The notes beneath the pieces were generated by a model, which saw only the letters and a program-made list of their open reading frames with translations, did not search any database and was not told where the DNA came from. Of a stretch of DNA of 64,000 bases, positions 52,665-64,000 are shown piece after piece. Where the stretch lies: NCBI RefSeq assembly GCF_024713945.1, contig NC_134681.1, positions 868,001-932,000 on the forward strand, read 5' to 3'. The translations under genes and the position numbers were made by a program. Each line of letters starts with the position of its first letter. Position 1 is the first letter of the stretch. This stretch comes from Dermatophagoides farinae (taxonomy: Eukaryota; Arthropoda; Arachnida; Sarcoptiformes; Pyroglyphidae).

Positions 52665-54521
52665 ATGGCTAAATTCAATTATTTACCTGTCGATGTTCAA
52701 GAAGAACTTCGAAATACAGCCAATGCTATCGTTTCGGTTGGTAAAGGTATTTTGGCCGCTGATGAAAGTACCGGTAAGTAAAATTTCCATTATTCATGAT
52801 CATCATGTCAAGTGTCTTATTTATTTTTTTCTTGGCTATCGATTAGGAACAATTGGCAAACGTTTCGCTGATATCAATGTTGAAAATGTTGAACCAAATC
52901 GTCGAGCATATCGACAATTATTGTTCTACAGTGAAAACATTGAACAATATATTTCCGGTGTGATTCTGTTCGATGAAACTGTTTACCAAAAAGATGATAA
53001 TAATACACCGTTTCCGGAATTGTTGAAAAAGAAAGGAATCATTCCTGGTATCAAAGTCGACACTGGTGTTGTCACATTGCAAGGCACCAATGGTGAATCA
53101 ACCACTCAAGGTCTTGATAATTTGACAAAACGATGCCAAGAATACTATAATCATGGATGTCGATTTGCTAAATGGCGTTGTGTACTCAAAATTGGCAAAG
53201 ATGAACCATCTGCATTGGCTATACTTGAAAATGCCAATGTTCTTGCCCGTTATGCTAGCTGTTGTCAACAGGTAAATCGCTGTTGTTTTTTTTTGTTTTG
53301 TTTTGTTGTGTAAACACTTGGGCTTTTTTAGGCACGCATAGTTCCAATCGTTGAGCCAGAAATCTTACCAGATGGTGATCATGATTTAGAACGATGCCAA
53401 AAAGTTACTGAAACTGTGTTAGCCGCCGTATACAAAGCCCTGAATGATCATCATGTTTATTTGGAAGGTTCCTTATTGAAACCAAACATGGTCACTCCAG
53501 GTCAAAGCTGTCCACAGAAAGCTAGTCCACAAGATATTGCACGAGCCACTGTAACTGCTCTTCAACGTACAGTTCCGGCTGCCGTTCCTGGTGTTGTTTT
53601 CCTATCTGGTGGACAATCAGAAGAAGAAGCATCTGTCAATTTGAATGCCATTAATCAATATCAAGGCAAAAAACCATGGGCATTGAGCTTCAGTTATGGT
53701 CGTGCATTGCAAGCATCTGCTTTGCGTGCTTGGCAAGGTAAACCAGAAAATATTTCAGCTGGACAAAAAGAATTTCTTCAACGGGCAAAGGTAAGCATAT
53801 AATTTCATAATAAACAAAGCCTACATAATCATCGATTAATACGACGTTATATTACCAAATTCACAATATCCGCTTATTTATTTGAAATGACATTTTTTTT
53901 AGGCCAATGTCCTTGCACACAAAGGTCAATATGTAGCCGGTTCGATTCCAAGTTTGGCTTCAGCAAAATCGAATTTTGTTGCACAACATAAATACTAATG
54001 AATGAAAAACCACGAGCTTTGCACACATGCACTGAGATAATGAGAATGACGACCCTTCAGCAATTTTTTTTTGTTTAGATTTCCACAACCCAATACAATA
54101 GTATCCGCAACCTGATTGATGACAGTTTGAAATCATGAAAATTGACATTATTTTTTTCCCTTTCGACATTCTATGCTTCCATATAAAATTTTGCATGAAT
54201 AAGCTGAACCATGACAGAATAACCAAAATCCGAGCTTATTTTTTCTGATTCTAATCGATAAAATATTTTGATAAATAAAAAAATGACCCAAGGTGTTTTT
54301 TCACATCCAATAATCTGATTCTTTTTTTATTTCCAATCATTACAATCATCCTATTTTCATTCATTGTTTTTTCTAACTTTTCTTTATCCAAAAAAAAAAA
54401 AAAAAAAAAAAATCAAAAACCAAAACAGGCAAACAGTTTGTCCGCACAAGGACAATATACTGGCGGTGTGGTTGGTGCCGCTGCCGATCAAGATTTATTC
54501 ATCAAAGATCATCAATATTAA
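52665..54521 (+). CDS. Ald: Class I fructose-bisphosphate aldolase, two C-terminal isoforms
   Basis: Exons 52665-52773, 52847-53271 and 53332-53790 are constant. The last exon is either 53903-53998 (isoform of 362 aa) or 54429-54521 (361 aa); both start in the same phase and end in their own stop. Aldolase splits fructose-1,6-bisphosphate into DHAP and glyceraldehyde-3-phosphate in glycolysis. Conserved parts are [10 protein letters not shown] near residues 27-36, [11 protein letters not shown] around 146, and the Schiff-base lysine at about 228 in [14 protein letters not shown]. The first C-terminus ends NFVAQHKY and the second ends FIKDHQY. Both keep the final tyrosine needed for full activity on the bisphosphate. 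Drosophila aldolase is known to use alternative 3' exons in the same place. The reading frame is uninterrupted and codon use is the least repeat-like in the window, as expected for a highly expressed gene. Confidence 0.97.
54274..54279 (+). promoter_or_regulatory. Polyadenylation signal for first aldolase isoform
   Basis: AATAAA lies about 275 bp after the stop of the upstream alternative exon and before the downstream one. It would therefore produce the first isoform only. Confidence 0.5.
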
Positions 54522-54556
54522 ATATGGAACAACAAAATTGGTGGAACAAACAACCA

Positions 54557-54562
54557 AATAAA
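54557..54562 (+). promoter_or_regulatory. Polyadenylation signal for second aldolase isoform
   Basis: AATAAA lies 35 bp after the stop of the downstream alternative exon. Another copy is at 54813-54818 and could be the main one, because the first is very close to the stop. Confidence 0.4.
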
Positions 54563-55223
54563 ACAAATACAACAAAAAGTTGATGAATCCTGATTTTAGT
54601 TGCAAGAAAAAAAAAGATTTTTTTCTCAAAATTTTTAGTAATATTTTTTAGCCACATAGTTTTGTTCGGAAACAATATCTAGTCTATTTTCCGATTTATC
54701 TTGATTTTTTTTCCTTTCATCTAAAATCCAAATATCTTGGACATTTGGTTTTCATCGGTTGCGATTTATTGAAAATTATAATAATAATAATGATTTTATG
54801 AATTACGTTTGAAATAAATTATGTTTTTTTCCTGTTTGAAATGTCATTTTTCAATATGAAACAAAAAAATCCAGTTTAAATTTGATGAATACGAAGCAGA
54901 ATACAACAAGAAAGCCAAAAAAAAAAAACAAAACCAACACATTTTGTGTATATGTGCAACGACAGAACAACATTCAAGGTTAAATAATCTTAATTTTAAA
55001 TACATGAAGACAACAACAACAAAAAGAAAAAGAATTATCAATGATGAATTACAATATGATGCTAAAAATATACCAAAAAAAAACAAAAAAAATTTTCATT
55101 TAAATCCCATTGTAGCGTTGTTGTTGTTGCTGTTGACAAAGTTAAAATGTAATTTCATATGTGCGTTTTTTGTTTCAATCGAAAATACGATCGTTATCAT
55201 TTTGTTATTGAATCGTACTGATA
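54563..55223. other. Spacer between aldolase and the next gene
   Basis: About 660 bp holding the 3' untranslated region of aldolase (probably to about 54840) and the 5' region of the gene at 55224. An open frame at 54944-55231 has no support as a gene. Confidence 0.45.
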
Positions 55224-56466
55224 ATGGGTAATTATACATCATCATCATCATCATCAAACACTAATAATAATAGTTCAAATTCTTTTGACGCAACAAAGGT
55301 TTGTTTCAAATTCATTTTATTTTTCAATTTACAAATAATAATCATCATCAATGAATAATTAATTAATGTATATTAAAATTTTTTTGCAGAATGATTCAAT
55401 CGGACGAAATATTGCAGTTATTTATCATCAAGATCCATTAAATTCGATTGTTGATGATGATTGTGTGAATACAAAAAATTTACCCACATCATCATCAGCG
55501 TCATCAACATCTACACCATCGTTAATGTATCATTCGAAACAGATGAATCAGGAAGAATTTGAAATGAAAAATTCTCATACAGATAATGGTACCGGGTCAC
55601 GTAGTAATAACAAATCTGATCAATTATTTGATGATAATGATATGAAATTAATGATACTTAGCTCATTCGATGTTTTCATTAATCATATATTACAAGAAAA
55701 ATTAGCTAAAATGGATCAATCAACATCATCAGGTGGTGGTAAAGAAATGATAAAATTATCGAAAACACATCCACATCATTTTCCATACAAAGAATCATCT
55801 ACAAAATCTGTATTCGATAATCTAGCACAAATGTTAAGCACACATCTCGATGATTATCTTGCATCATGTAAAAGATCCGGAATTGTAACGGCACCGGCAT
55901 ACAAAAGCTTTACAGGTGAATGAAAACAAAAAATGAATGAATGATTCATAATTTGAAAGATAATTTCTGTTTTTTTTTTTTTTTCATTAGAAAATTTTGA
56001 TCATCATCATCATCATCATCATACGGTCAAGAATTTAAAATCAAAAGAAACTTCATTTCAAGATGGTCATCTTCATTTATCAAGTGCATATTCTATAAAT
56101 GAATTGATGAATAATAATAATAATAATGATGATGATTTAACAACTAAAGCAAACAATTCATTGATTGAACATCATTATGATCAAACAACACGTAGAACAT
56201 CTTTGGTGGTTAATAATAGCAATAGCAATCATAATGGTGGTGGTAAATTCAATAATCTATCAACACAGGATAGTATAAGGATTAATTTGCCTGAAATTCT
56301 TGATCAACAAGATGAAATCAGTATACTTAGATTATTGATTAAATTATTATCAGGTAAAGTTAGAAAATTAAATGATGAAAATCGTTTTCTATTACAACAA
56401 ATTGGTGTTCTAAACGATATTAATATTGAACTGTCAACAATATTACAGCATAAATTTGAAAAATAA
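55224..56466 (+). CDS. Probable N-myristoylated coiled-coil protein, uncharacterised
   Basis: Exons 55224-55298, 55390-55915 and 55991-56466 join in phase to 358 aa. The N-terminus MGNYTSSS fits the N-myristoylation consensus (Gly at 2, Ser at 6), so membrane anchoring is likely. Low-complexity Ser/Thr/Asn sequence is broken by two ordered-looking helical blocks: DMKLMILSSFDVFINHILQEK at about 112-132, and SVFDNLAQMLSTHLDDYLAS followed by GIVTAPAYKSFTG up to about 200. The C-terminal about 50 residues form a leucine-rich coiled coil (ISILRLLIKLLSGKVRKLND, LLQQIGVLNDINIEL). I do not recognise the family. Other readings are a signalling adaptor or a cytoskeletal linker, but neither is shown by the sequence. 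The start is chosen because exon 1 is 25 codons in phase and opens with the MGN motif. Confidence 0.75.
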
Positions 56467-57068
56467 AAAAAAATTTTCTTTTTTTGTCTGGCTATTTTCA
56501 TGTGTGTTTGGTTTTATGTTTTTTTTCCAATTTACTAGCCAGTTATCCATTTTAACCTCCAGGTGGAGTTTAAATTGCAAAATTGAATTGAATTTTTTTT
56601 ATTTATTTTTTGTTTTTATTTTTTGAAATATGTTAATTTTATGGCAATGAGTTTGTTTTTTTTTTGGTTGGTAGAAAATTTCTCGAAATTAAGAAAAAAT
56701 TCGAAAATCTGAAAAAGAATCTTTCCGGTAACCACGACGACGATGACAACAACAACCACTGTTCGTGTTTGAATGCGATAGCACCACGCATACCATTTGA
56801 TCGTTGTTGATTGTTGTGTAAAAGTAGGTAAAGGAAATTTTTTTTTTTTATTTGGTCGTCCTTCGAAAACGAAGAAGAAAAAATTCATTCGATCGATATC
56901 ATTCAAATTATTGAGTAGATTTGAACCATAAAATCTTGGTAAGTATCATACATTGTTGTTTATCTTCATTTTTGTTGTTCATTTTCCTATCAATTCATTC
57001 ATTGGATGGTCTCATTTTTCTATGATTTAGTTTAAACCGGTGCATAAAAGTTTTTTTTTAAATCAAAA
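56467..57068. other. Spacer before AK2
   Basis: About 600 bp containing the 3' untranslated region of the upstream gene and the AK2 promoter. The unique, less A+T-rich segment 56720-56830 may be the AK2 core promoter. No gene seen. Confidence 0.4.
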
Positions 57069-57996
57069 ATGGCAACAAAACCAATACTTCGACCACGAGA
57101 AAATTTAACTGATGATGATCGTGAAGGTAAACAGTTACGTGGCCTTCAAGCATATGAACGATCTTCATCATCACAAATGGGACGATTGAATACAATATTT
57201 CTTGGTCCACCAGGTGCCGGTAAAGGTACACAGGCACAAATGGTTAAACAACGATATGGTGTTTGTCAATTGGCTACTGGTGATATGTTACGTGTCGAAA
57301 TTGCATCCGGTTCTGAGCTTGGTAAAACAGTCAAATCCATAATGAGTGAAGGTAAACTGGTTGATGATCAATTGGTCATTCAATTGATTGAATCAAATAT
57401 CGATTCACCGGCATGTGCTCGTGGATTCTTGCTCGATGGTTTTCCTCGCACTGTTGAACAAGCTAAAAAAGTATGTTGTTTCTGATGACGATGATGATTA
57501 TTCTAAAATAAATCAAAATTCTTTATAGCTTGACGAATTGCTCGAAAAACGTAAAAGTCAATTACATTCAGTGATTGAATTTAAAATTGATGATTCATTG
57601 CTCATCAAACGTATCACTGGTCGTTTGTTGCATGAAAAAAGTGGACGTACCTATCATGAAGTATTCAATCCACCTAAAGTTCCAATGACCGATGATGTAA
57701 GTTTCAATACAAATAATATCAATAATAAATAATAATTTGAATAACACATTGATCAATCAATTAATCATTAGATAACCGGTGAACCATTAAAACGACGATC
57801 AGATGATAATGAAAAATCATTAAAAACACGATTGGCTGCCTATCATCAACAAACATCGCCATTGGTACAATTCTATGGTGCCAAAAATGTCTTATCCACT
57901 ATTGATGCATCGAAAAAAACCAATCAAGTTTTTGCTGCCATTCAATCGATATTTGATTCAATATTGAAACAGTATGGAACCATTAGTTCCAAATGA
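57069..57996 (+). CDS. AK2: Adenylate kinase 2
   Basis: Exons 57069-57470, 57529-57696 and 57772-57996 join in phase 0 to 264 aa. The enzyme converts ATP + AMP to two ADP, and AK2 acts in the mitochondrial intermembrane space. The P-loop GPPGAGKGT is at residues 46-54, the AMP-binding segment ATGDMLR at 69-75, and DGFPRT near 122-127. The LID region carries [19 protein letters not shown] and [12 protein letters not shown], the AK2-type long LID almost as in vertebrates. The C-terminus [16 protein letters not shown] matches the family. The protein has about 24 extra residues before the P-loop compared with human AK2, rich in Arg/Lys, Asp/Glu and Ser. Intermembrane-space AK2 normally needs no cleaved presequence, so this may be a lineage extension or a cytosolic form. 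An AATAAA at 58127-58132 follows. Confidence 0.95.
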
Positions 57997-58637
57997 ATCA
58001 ATCATTATCATAGGAACATCAATGTGACTTTTTAAAATTTCCATTTGGTAATTCAAATTTAGAGAAAAAACAAGCAAAAAATTTTTTAAAAATCAAATCA
58101 TTTTTGTAATTTGCAATCAAAAGTAAAATAAACGCCAAAGTTGTTTCAATTTGTTTCAAACCAAAAAAAAAAAAAAAACAAAAAACAAAAATAAAATCAA
58201 AAACTTTGAGTCATAATAATTAATAATATTGATTTTCAATCATCATCATCATTCATTAATTTATTATATTATCCTTTGAAAATATATTTTGTGTGCCGTT
58301 AATTTTTGTGGATGATAATTGTGGTCGGTGGGTTGGTAGTGGCCATTTATGACGGTAATGATGATGATGATGATAGACGAGACGAGACGACGAGCCAAGC
58401 CAAGCCTATTTCATTGCATCTTGTATTTTTGTTGCCAATATATGTGAGCATATATTATATGAGCATGTGAGTGTTTTATGTTATTCATATACATAATAAA
58501 TATACAGACTCATACCACTTGTTGTTATCGTTGTCATGTCCATTTTGAATTCATTTTTTAATTTTGTTTTTTTTTCCTACTAAAATTTTTGTTTCAAATG
58601 ATTTTTTTTTGTTTTTGTTTCCATTTTGTTATATTAA
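57997..58637. other. Spacer between AK2 and TAX1BP3
   Basis: About 640 bp; the AK2 3' untranslated region up to about 58150, then the TAX1BP3 promoter. A small patch of GACGA and CCAAG direct repeats at 58376-58407 is unusual for its higher G+C. No gene seen. Confidence 0.45.
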
Positions 58638-59093
58638 ATGATGGCTTTTGAACATCAACCTGGAGCACCGATCGAATGTCTTTCGGTATGTTATTATGTT
58701 TGATTTTAATTTTTTTTTTTTTTATTAAATTAAATTAATCAATCAATGATTTATAAAAATTATTAGCTAATGATATGTCTAGAAAAAGACGAAGTTTATA
58801 ATCCAGAAACAAAACAACGATTTTATTATTCTGGTTTCTCCATTGGTGGTGGTATTGATCAAGATTATCGTCAATCACCACATAATTTTCCTGATCATGG
58901 TATCTATGTAACAAATGTACAATATGAAGCACCAGCATATCGTGCTGGATTACAATTTGGCGATAAAATACTCGGATGTAATGGAATGGATTTTACAATG
59001 TGTACACATAAACAGGCTGTTAATTTTATGCATACACGTAAAGTGTTAAATTTATTAGTAGCACGTCGTGGTGTTACATCGCCTAATCATTAA
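58638..59093 (+). CDS. TAX1BP3: TAX1BP3 / TIP-1 single-PDZ protein
   Basis: Exons 58638-58685 and 58767-59093 join in phase 0 to 124 aa, the same length as human TAX1BP3. Almost the whole protein is one PDZ domain. The carboxylate-binding loop and first strand read GFSIGGGIDQD (residues 40-50), identical to the human protein over that run. GIYVTNV, AGLQFGDKILGCNG and a C-terminal LLVARR follow in the expected order. TIP-1 binds C-terminal PDZ ligands such as beta-catenin and rhotekin and acts as an inhibitor of PDZ scaffolds because it has no other domain. That function is inferred from the family. Two ATGs sit in tandem at the start; either could be used. Confidence 0.95.
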
Positions 59094-59892
59094 TGTGAAA
59101 ATGAAAAATGAAAATTTTCATTCAATTATAATCCAAATATAATGATAATGATAATTATTATTCATTCTATTCATCGACATTTTGTTTTCCATCGACATCA
59201 ACATCATCATCATCATCATCATCATCTGTCTTTCATCATATTCAAAATAAAAAACTGTTTGAAACAGAACAGAAAAAAAAATCCAAAATCCTTTCATTTT
59301 TTTTGTTACATGGAAAAAACTTGTCATTTTGATCCAGAAAAAAAAAACGAAAACAGCAAAAAAAAAACAAACAAACAAACGCAATCAAGATTTGTTTTTG
59401 TCAAATGCATTTAACAATTTTTTTTTCTATTTTGTTTTGGAACGATGAACTCTTTTTTTTTGTTTTTGTTTTCTTGTTTTCTTGGTGAATTTCATTTTAT
59501 TCTATAGCAAACTCATGACTGGAGATTAAAACAAAACAAAATATGAAATATGGAATATGGTCACCAAGAATATTTTGAGAATTGAAAAACAACCTGGCGC
59601 CAGCGCATTCTTAGAGAAACAGATTCTATATATAATATATATCGAATATTAACAGTAACAATCATTTTTGCCTCTACTGCTGCAACTATTACTACTCTAT
59701 TTGTTTGTGTGTGTGTGTGTGTATATATTTATGAATACCATAAACATTACGAAACAAATAATACTTTCCTTTCTCATCATTTCTTTCTTTTTTTTTTGTT
59801 TTGTTTATTTCTTTCTGGTTATTTGGTTCATCTTGATCGGCCATTATCCACACACACACTATTTTGGGTTGTTTCAATGTGTCAACCAGTCC

Positions 59893-59929
<37 letters not shown>

Positions 59930-61542
59930 CGTGTGTAAAAGAGAATGGAAAGGAAAAAACCCGAATTGATTCAAATGAAATATTGAATAGCATCCTAGAA
60001 CAGAATCTAGGCTACAAACAATACAATACAATTGGATGCCGTATCTTTTTTTTTACTATAGGTTCTAACCAACAACAAAAATAAATTCATCATCAAAAAC
60101 CAACAACAATATATTCTACTCTCATTCTCTAGTTCTTTCATTCTTTCTTTCATTCGATTTATAATAGTTGGATTTTATGGATGGTGCAAAAAGAAGAAGA
60201 TGAAAAAAAAAAATTATTTTGCCTGATTCCATTCTCATCCATCTCCCTGTATGTTTGTTATATTTGTACGCAAGATCCAAATTTAATAGCCACCACTAGT
60301 ATATTGAAAACAAAAAGTGGGAAAAAAATTCGTAAAGCGTAAGTAGCGAATATTTTGTGGGTAAGCATTTGCAAAAAAAAAAAAAAAAATTTTTTTTGGT
60401 GTTAGTTTGAAAATAAAATTCTTATATATTTTTCACTGTACATTGCTCACCCTCAAATGAGGAGGCTAATTTTCTCTGTATATATATATGTACGATGAAA
60501 AAAAAAACATTAATTCTCTCGGTGTGTGTATGTGTGTGTGTGTGGACGACAGAAAGAATGAAAAACAAAACAAAAATTCAGCAACAAACAAACAAACATA
60601 CACAAACATCCACATTCTCATATACAGACAAATAACTGTATTGAACGAATTTTTTTTTTCTTTCTTTCTATATGTGTCCATTTTGATGTTCTAAATAATT
60701 TTTTTTTCTTGCTTTCTATTATATATATCTGTAATAATTCAACTATTTTTGTCATCACTAATAACAACAACAACAACTATTCATTCGTTAACAGCATCGT
60801 TTGACGCATCAATCAATATTAATATTTATTATTATTATTATTATTATATATGAAAAAAAAACACTGGACATTATTATGTATTCATGACATAATAATATTT
60901 AACAAAAGAAGAAAAAAAAACAGGGGTAGCCGTTTTTTTTTTTTGATTTGATGCTCTGCTACAAAAAAAAACCAACCAAACCCAAAATATTATTGAGAAA
61001 AATTTTCAAGTGTTTTTATTGTGTTCTGTTGTGTTGTTTATTTGTTTGTTTCTATGTGCGTTTCATCCAATTATTAATGATTGAAATTCTTATCAACAAC
61101 AACAACAACAATGACAACAAAATATCGATGGTAACTACGATGTTATTTCGATTATTATTATATTTAGTTATGAGCAACAAATACATATATATTGATGATG
61201 GTCGATTGCAAATGAAATAAATGTCTGTGTATGTTTTTTTTTATTTGTTCTAAAACAATAAAAAAAAATGATGATGTCAATTGTTGATGATTAATTTGAA
61301 AAAAATTTAATCGAAAATTGGCCAAGTCAAATGAGCCTATCATCATAATCATCATCATCATCGTTGTTATAATGTCTAATAATCAATCAATTGTTGTTTG
61401 TGCCAATCATTTGATCGCTACTGAGGCAAATATTTTTAAATATTTGAATGAAACGTTTGAAAATTTCGATAAAATAAAAATTTTATTTTATTGATATTTT
61501 ACAGCTGATAAAATCAAAAAAAAAAAATCTATCCACACATAT
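59094..61542. other. Gene-poor interval upstream of copine
   Basis: About 2.4 kb with a GA tract at about 59897-59926, TG tracts near 59705-59722 and 60524-60543, and TTA arrays near 60828-60845. An acceptor-like TTTTACAG at 61497-61504 suggests that copine has a 5' untranslated exon upstream. No coding gene seen. Confidence 0.5.
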
Positions 61543-63751
61543 ATGAATCAACAACCAAATATTATTGATGGTGGTCAATATCAATACCCCTATCAAAATC
61601 TACAGCAACAGCAGCAGCCGCAGCAGCAGATACATTCAACTGCTATGGCTACTTCATCACCTTCGGCGCCATTACAATCACCAATGGCCATAAATAATCC
61701 TTTATTAACATCAACAATTCAACCACCTACATCGACAACAATAACAATGTCTTCAACATCAATACCGGGTCAACAACCACAACAACAACAACAACCACAA
61801 CAGCAGCAAGCACAACAAAGACAATCGATTGGTGGTGGACGTGCCATAATGCCAACAAGTAAAATTGAAATGACCATTTCATGTCGTTCATTAATGAATC
61901 GTGACATTTTATCAAAATCCGATCCATTTTGCCTAGTATTAATGAAAGATTCATGGCAAGAAAAATTTTATGAATTAGGCCGTACGGAAACTATTCTTGA
62001 TTCATTGAATCCAGAATGGGTGAAAAAATTTATAATTGATTATAATTTTGAAACTGTACAAAAAATTCGTTTTGAAGTTTGGGATCAAGATCCGGATGAT
62101 AAAGAATTTCTTGGTTATCATGAAACAACATTAGCTGAAATTGTTTCATTTGCATCAAGACAATACATTCGTACACTTTCCGGTATGCCGGATAAAAATT
62201 CTGGTACAATAATTATTGTAACAGAAGAGCTATCTAGTTGTAAACAAATTGTTCAGATGCATTTTGCAGCTGAAAATCTACCTCGTTCCATTTGTGGTAT
62301 ATTCCGACCGGATCCATTTCTGGTAATTTCACGTTCAAATGAAGATGGTACTTTCTCAGTGGTTATTAAATCTGAACCAGTTCGTTCATCAAAATGTCCA
62401 TTATGGTTACCGATTACGATGCGTGTTCGTACACTATGTAATGGTGATTATGATCGTACAATTAAAATTGATTGCTATGATTCACGATCCAGTGGTAAAC
62501 ATGTTCTTATCGGTACCAGTTATACATCGCTTCGTGAACTATGTACGACACAATCATCGATGACGGCACCAGCCACATCTAATCGCAATGTTTATGTATC
62601 ATTAGCGGCTAACAAACGATTCTTGTTGCAGCCACCTAAAACTCCGAGCCATCATCATTCCTCAACTAGTTCATCACCATTTTCAAGTGGTAGTAATCGT
62701 GTTAATAATAATAAAAACAATTTCGATAATATTGCAACCGGTACAGAGACTGGTAAACGTAAAGCAACAATTATACCAGTGAATGGTGTAGAACAACCAT
62801 CCGATAGTTGTGGTCATCTTATATTGAAAGAGATAACCGTCACTGAAGAAATTACATTCATCGATTACATTAAATCGGGCACACAAATGCATTTTGCCGT
62901 TGCCATTGATTTTACCGCATCAAATGGACCACCTAGAGATCCACATTCATTACATTTTCTTGATATTTTCGGTGGAAAACCGAATCCATATGAAATAGCT
63001 CTACGAGCTGTTGGTGAAATTATTCAACAATACGATTCAGCTGGAATGTTTCCGGCATTCGGTTTTGGTGCTCGTATTCCTCCTAGTGGTGATGTATCAC
63101 ATCAATTTGCATTGAATGGCAATCCATCACATCCATATTGTTCAAGTATATCGGAAATTCTTTCCCATTATCGTAATTGTCTGGCAAATGTAACGCTTTA
63201 TGGTCCAACAAATTTTTCTTCAGTCATACATAATACAACACAAATTGCAACAAAATTTCAAGATGGAAAACATTATTTTATACTGCTTATAATAACCGAT
63301 GGTATTATTTCGGATATGCATCAAACAAAAAATGCCATTATTGATGCATCAAAATTACCAATCTCAATCATTATTGTTGGTGTTGGTAATGCAGATTTTG
63401 CCGCAATGGATGAATTAGATTCCGATGATATACGGCTATCGGTGAATGGTCGTTATGCTGAACGTGATATCGTTCAATTTGTACCATTAAATAAATTTAT
63501 TTCGAAAACTGGACCATACATTCGATCACAGGCTGATCTTGCACGTGAAGTATTAGCCGAAATTCCTGATCAAATGACCGGTATTTATGATTTTTTTTTT
63601 GTCTAATGAATTTAAATTTAAAATAATAATAAAATTTTTTTTTTCTTTTCAATAAACAGGCTATATGAAATCCAGAGGATTCATACCAAATCTGGATGTA
63701 TCTCAAAGTGAAAACAACGGCAACAACAACAACAACAACAACAAAATATAA
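61543..63751 (+). CDS. Copine (two C2 domains plus copine A domain)
   Basis: Exons 61543-63580 and 63660-63751 join in phase 1 to 709 aa. Copines are calcium-dependent phospholipid-binding proteins that recruit partners to membranes. The first about 105 residues are Gln/Pro/Thr-rich and not part of the usual about 550-residue copine. C2A spans about 106-230 (SCRSLMNRDILSKSDPFC, WDQDPDDKEFLGY, with the calcium-binding aspartates). C2B spans about 230-360 (HFAAENLPRSI, RPDPFLVISR) and appears to have fewer acidic loop residues. The vWA-like copine domain spans about 445-660 (HFAVAIDFTASNG, a MIDAS of the DxTxSN type, and IIVGVGNADFAAMDELD). Exon 2 supplies the family ending (GYMKSRGFIPNLDV) plus an Asn tail. 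The linker between C2B and the A domain is longer than usual and Ser/Asn-rich. AATAAA at 63887-63892 follows. Confidence 0.95.
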
Positions 63752-64000
63752 ATCAATCGCAACATAATAATGGGAGGAAAAAAAATTTGTATCGATCACC
63801 AATCAATCAAATTCAATTTCAAATATGTTTTGTTTTGTTTACACTAAATCATCATCATCATGTATAATCTGCAAAAAAAAACAAAGAATAAAATTCTATC
63901 TGTCTCTCTTTTTTCATCGTTTTTTTTTGGGGGGGGAGGCATAATTTCAATATTACACATCCATACACTGAATGAATCATCTACATACATTGATTGACAT
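63752..64000. other. Copine 3' untranslated region and right flank
   Basis: A+T-rich sequence with AATAAA at 63887-63892 and a TTTTGGGGGGGG stretch near 63922-63937. No gene seen. Confidence 0.5.

Noticed and set aside
53930-53945. GGTTCGATTCC resembling a tRNA B box
   Set aside because: It lies inside the aldolase tail exon (Gly-Ser-Ile-Pro codons), with no A box or cloverleaf around it.

Overview
The window looks like nuclear DNA from a small-genome arthropod, most likely an acariform (astigmatic, Dermatophagoides-like) mite. The evidence is strong A+T bias, very dense microsatellites (CA/TG, GA, ATC/GAT, CAA/TTG, long A and T runs), mostly short GT-AG introns of about 50-110 bp, and animal-specific protein families (fibulin, afadin/Canoe, REPS, MICOS CHCH protein, copine). 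The species call is inference. No transposon ORF, virus-derived element, CRISPR array, rRNA or tRNA was recognised.

Layout. 1-778 is a repeat-rich flank. 779-4897 (minus) is a fibulin-like EGF matrix protein. 4898-10844 is gene-poor microsatellite DNA. 10845-11654 (plus) is an uncharacterised single-pass membrane protein. 12346-18729 (minus) is a large Thr-rich mucin-like membrane protein whose reading frame is broken twice by single-base excesses in simple sequence. 18730-26980 is 8 kb without a convincing gene. 26981-35640 (minus) is a complete afadin/Canoe gene of nine exons. 35641-42149 is again gene-poor.

The right-hand 22 kb is gene-dense. It holds a small secreted six-cysteine protein (42150-43225, minus), a type II membrane protein with a LicD/fukutin-like layout (43978-45000, minus), an acidic coiled-coil protein (45549-46238, plus), REPS (47035-49083, minus), a Mic19/25-like CHCH protein (50537-51306, plus), class I aldolase with two alternative last exons (52665-54521, plus), a probably N-myristoylated coiled-coil protein (55224-56466, plus), adenylate kinase 2 (57069-57996, plus), TAX1BP3/TIP-1 (58638-59093, plus) and a copine (61543-63751, plus).

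Exon joins were worked out by eye from splice signals and reading phase. For afadin, fibulin, REPS, aldolase, AK2, TAX1BP3, copine, the CHCH gene, the myristoylated protein and the secreted protein, the summed exon lengths are exact multiples of three. The genes are ordinary, functionally unrelated host genes with no operon-like logic. The points most worth a second look are the tandem alternative aldolase C-termini, the small secreted cysteine-rich protein, the LicD-like protein that seems to lack part of its acidic motif, a fibulin splice acceptor built from a CA repeat, and the two frame breaks in the mucin-like gene. I did not find a convincing new multi-gene system.
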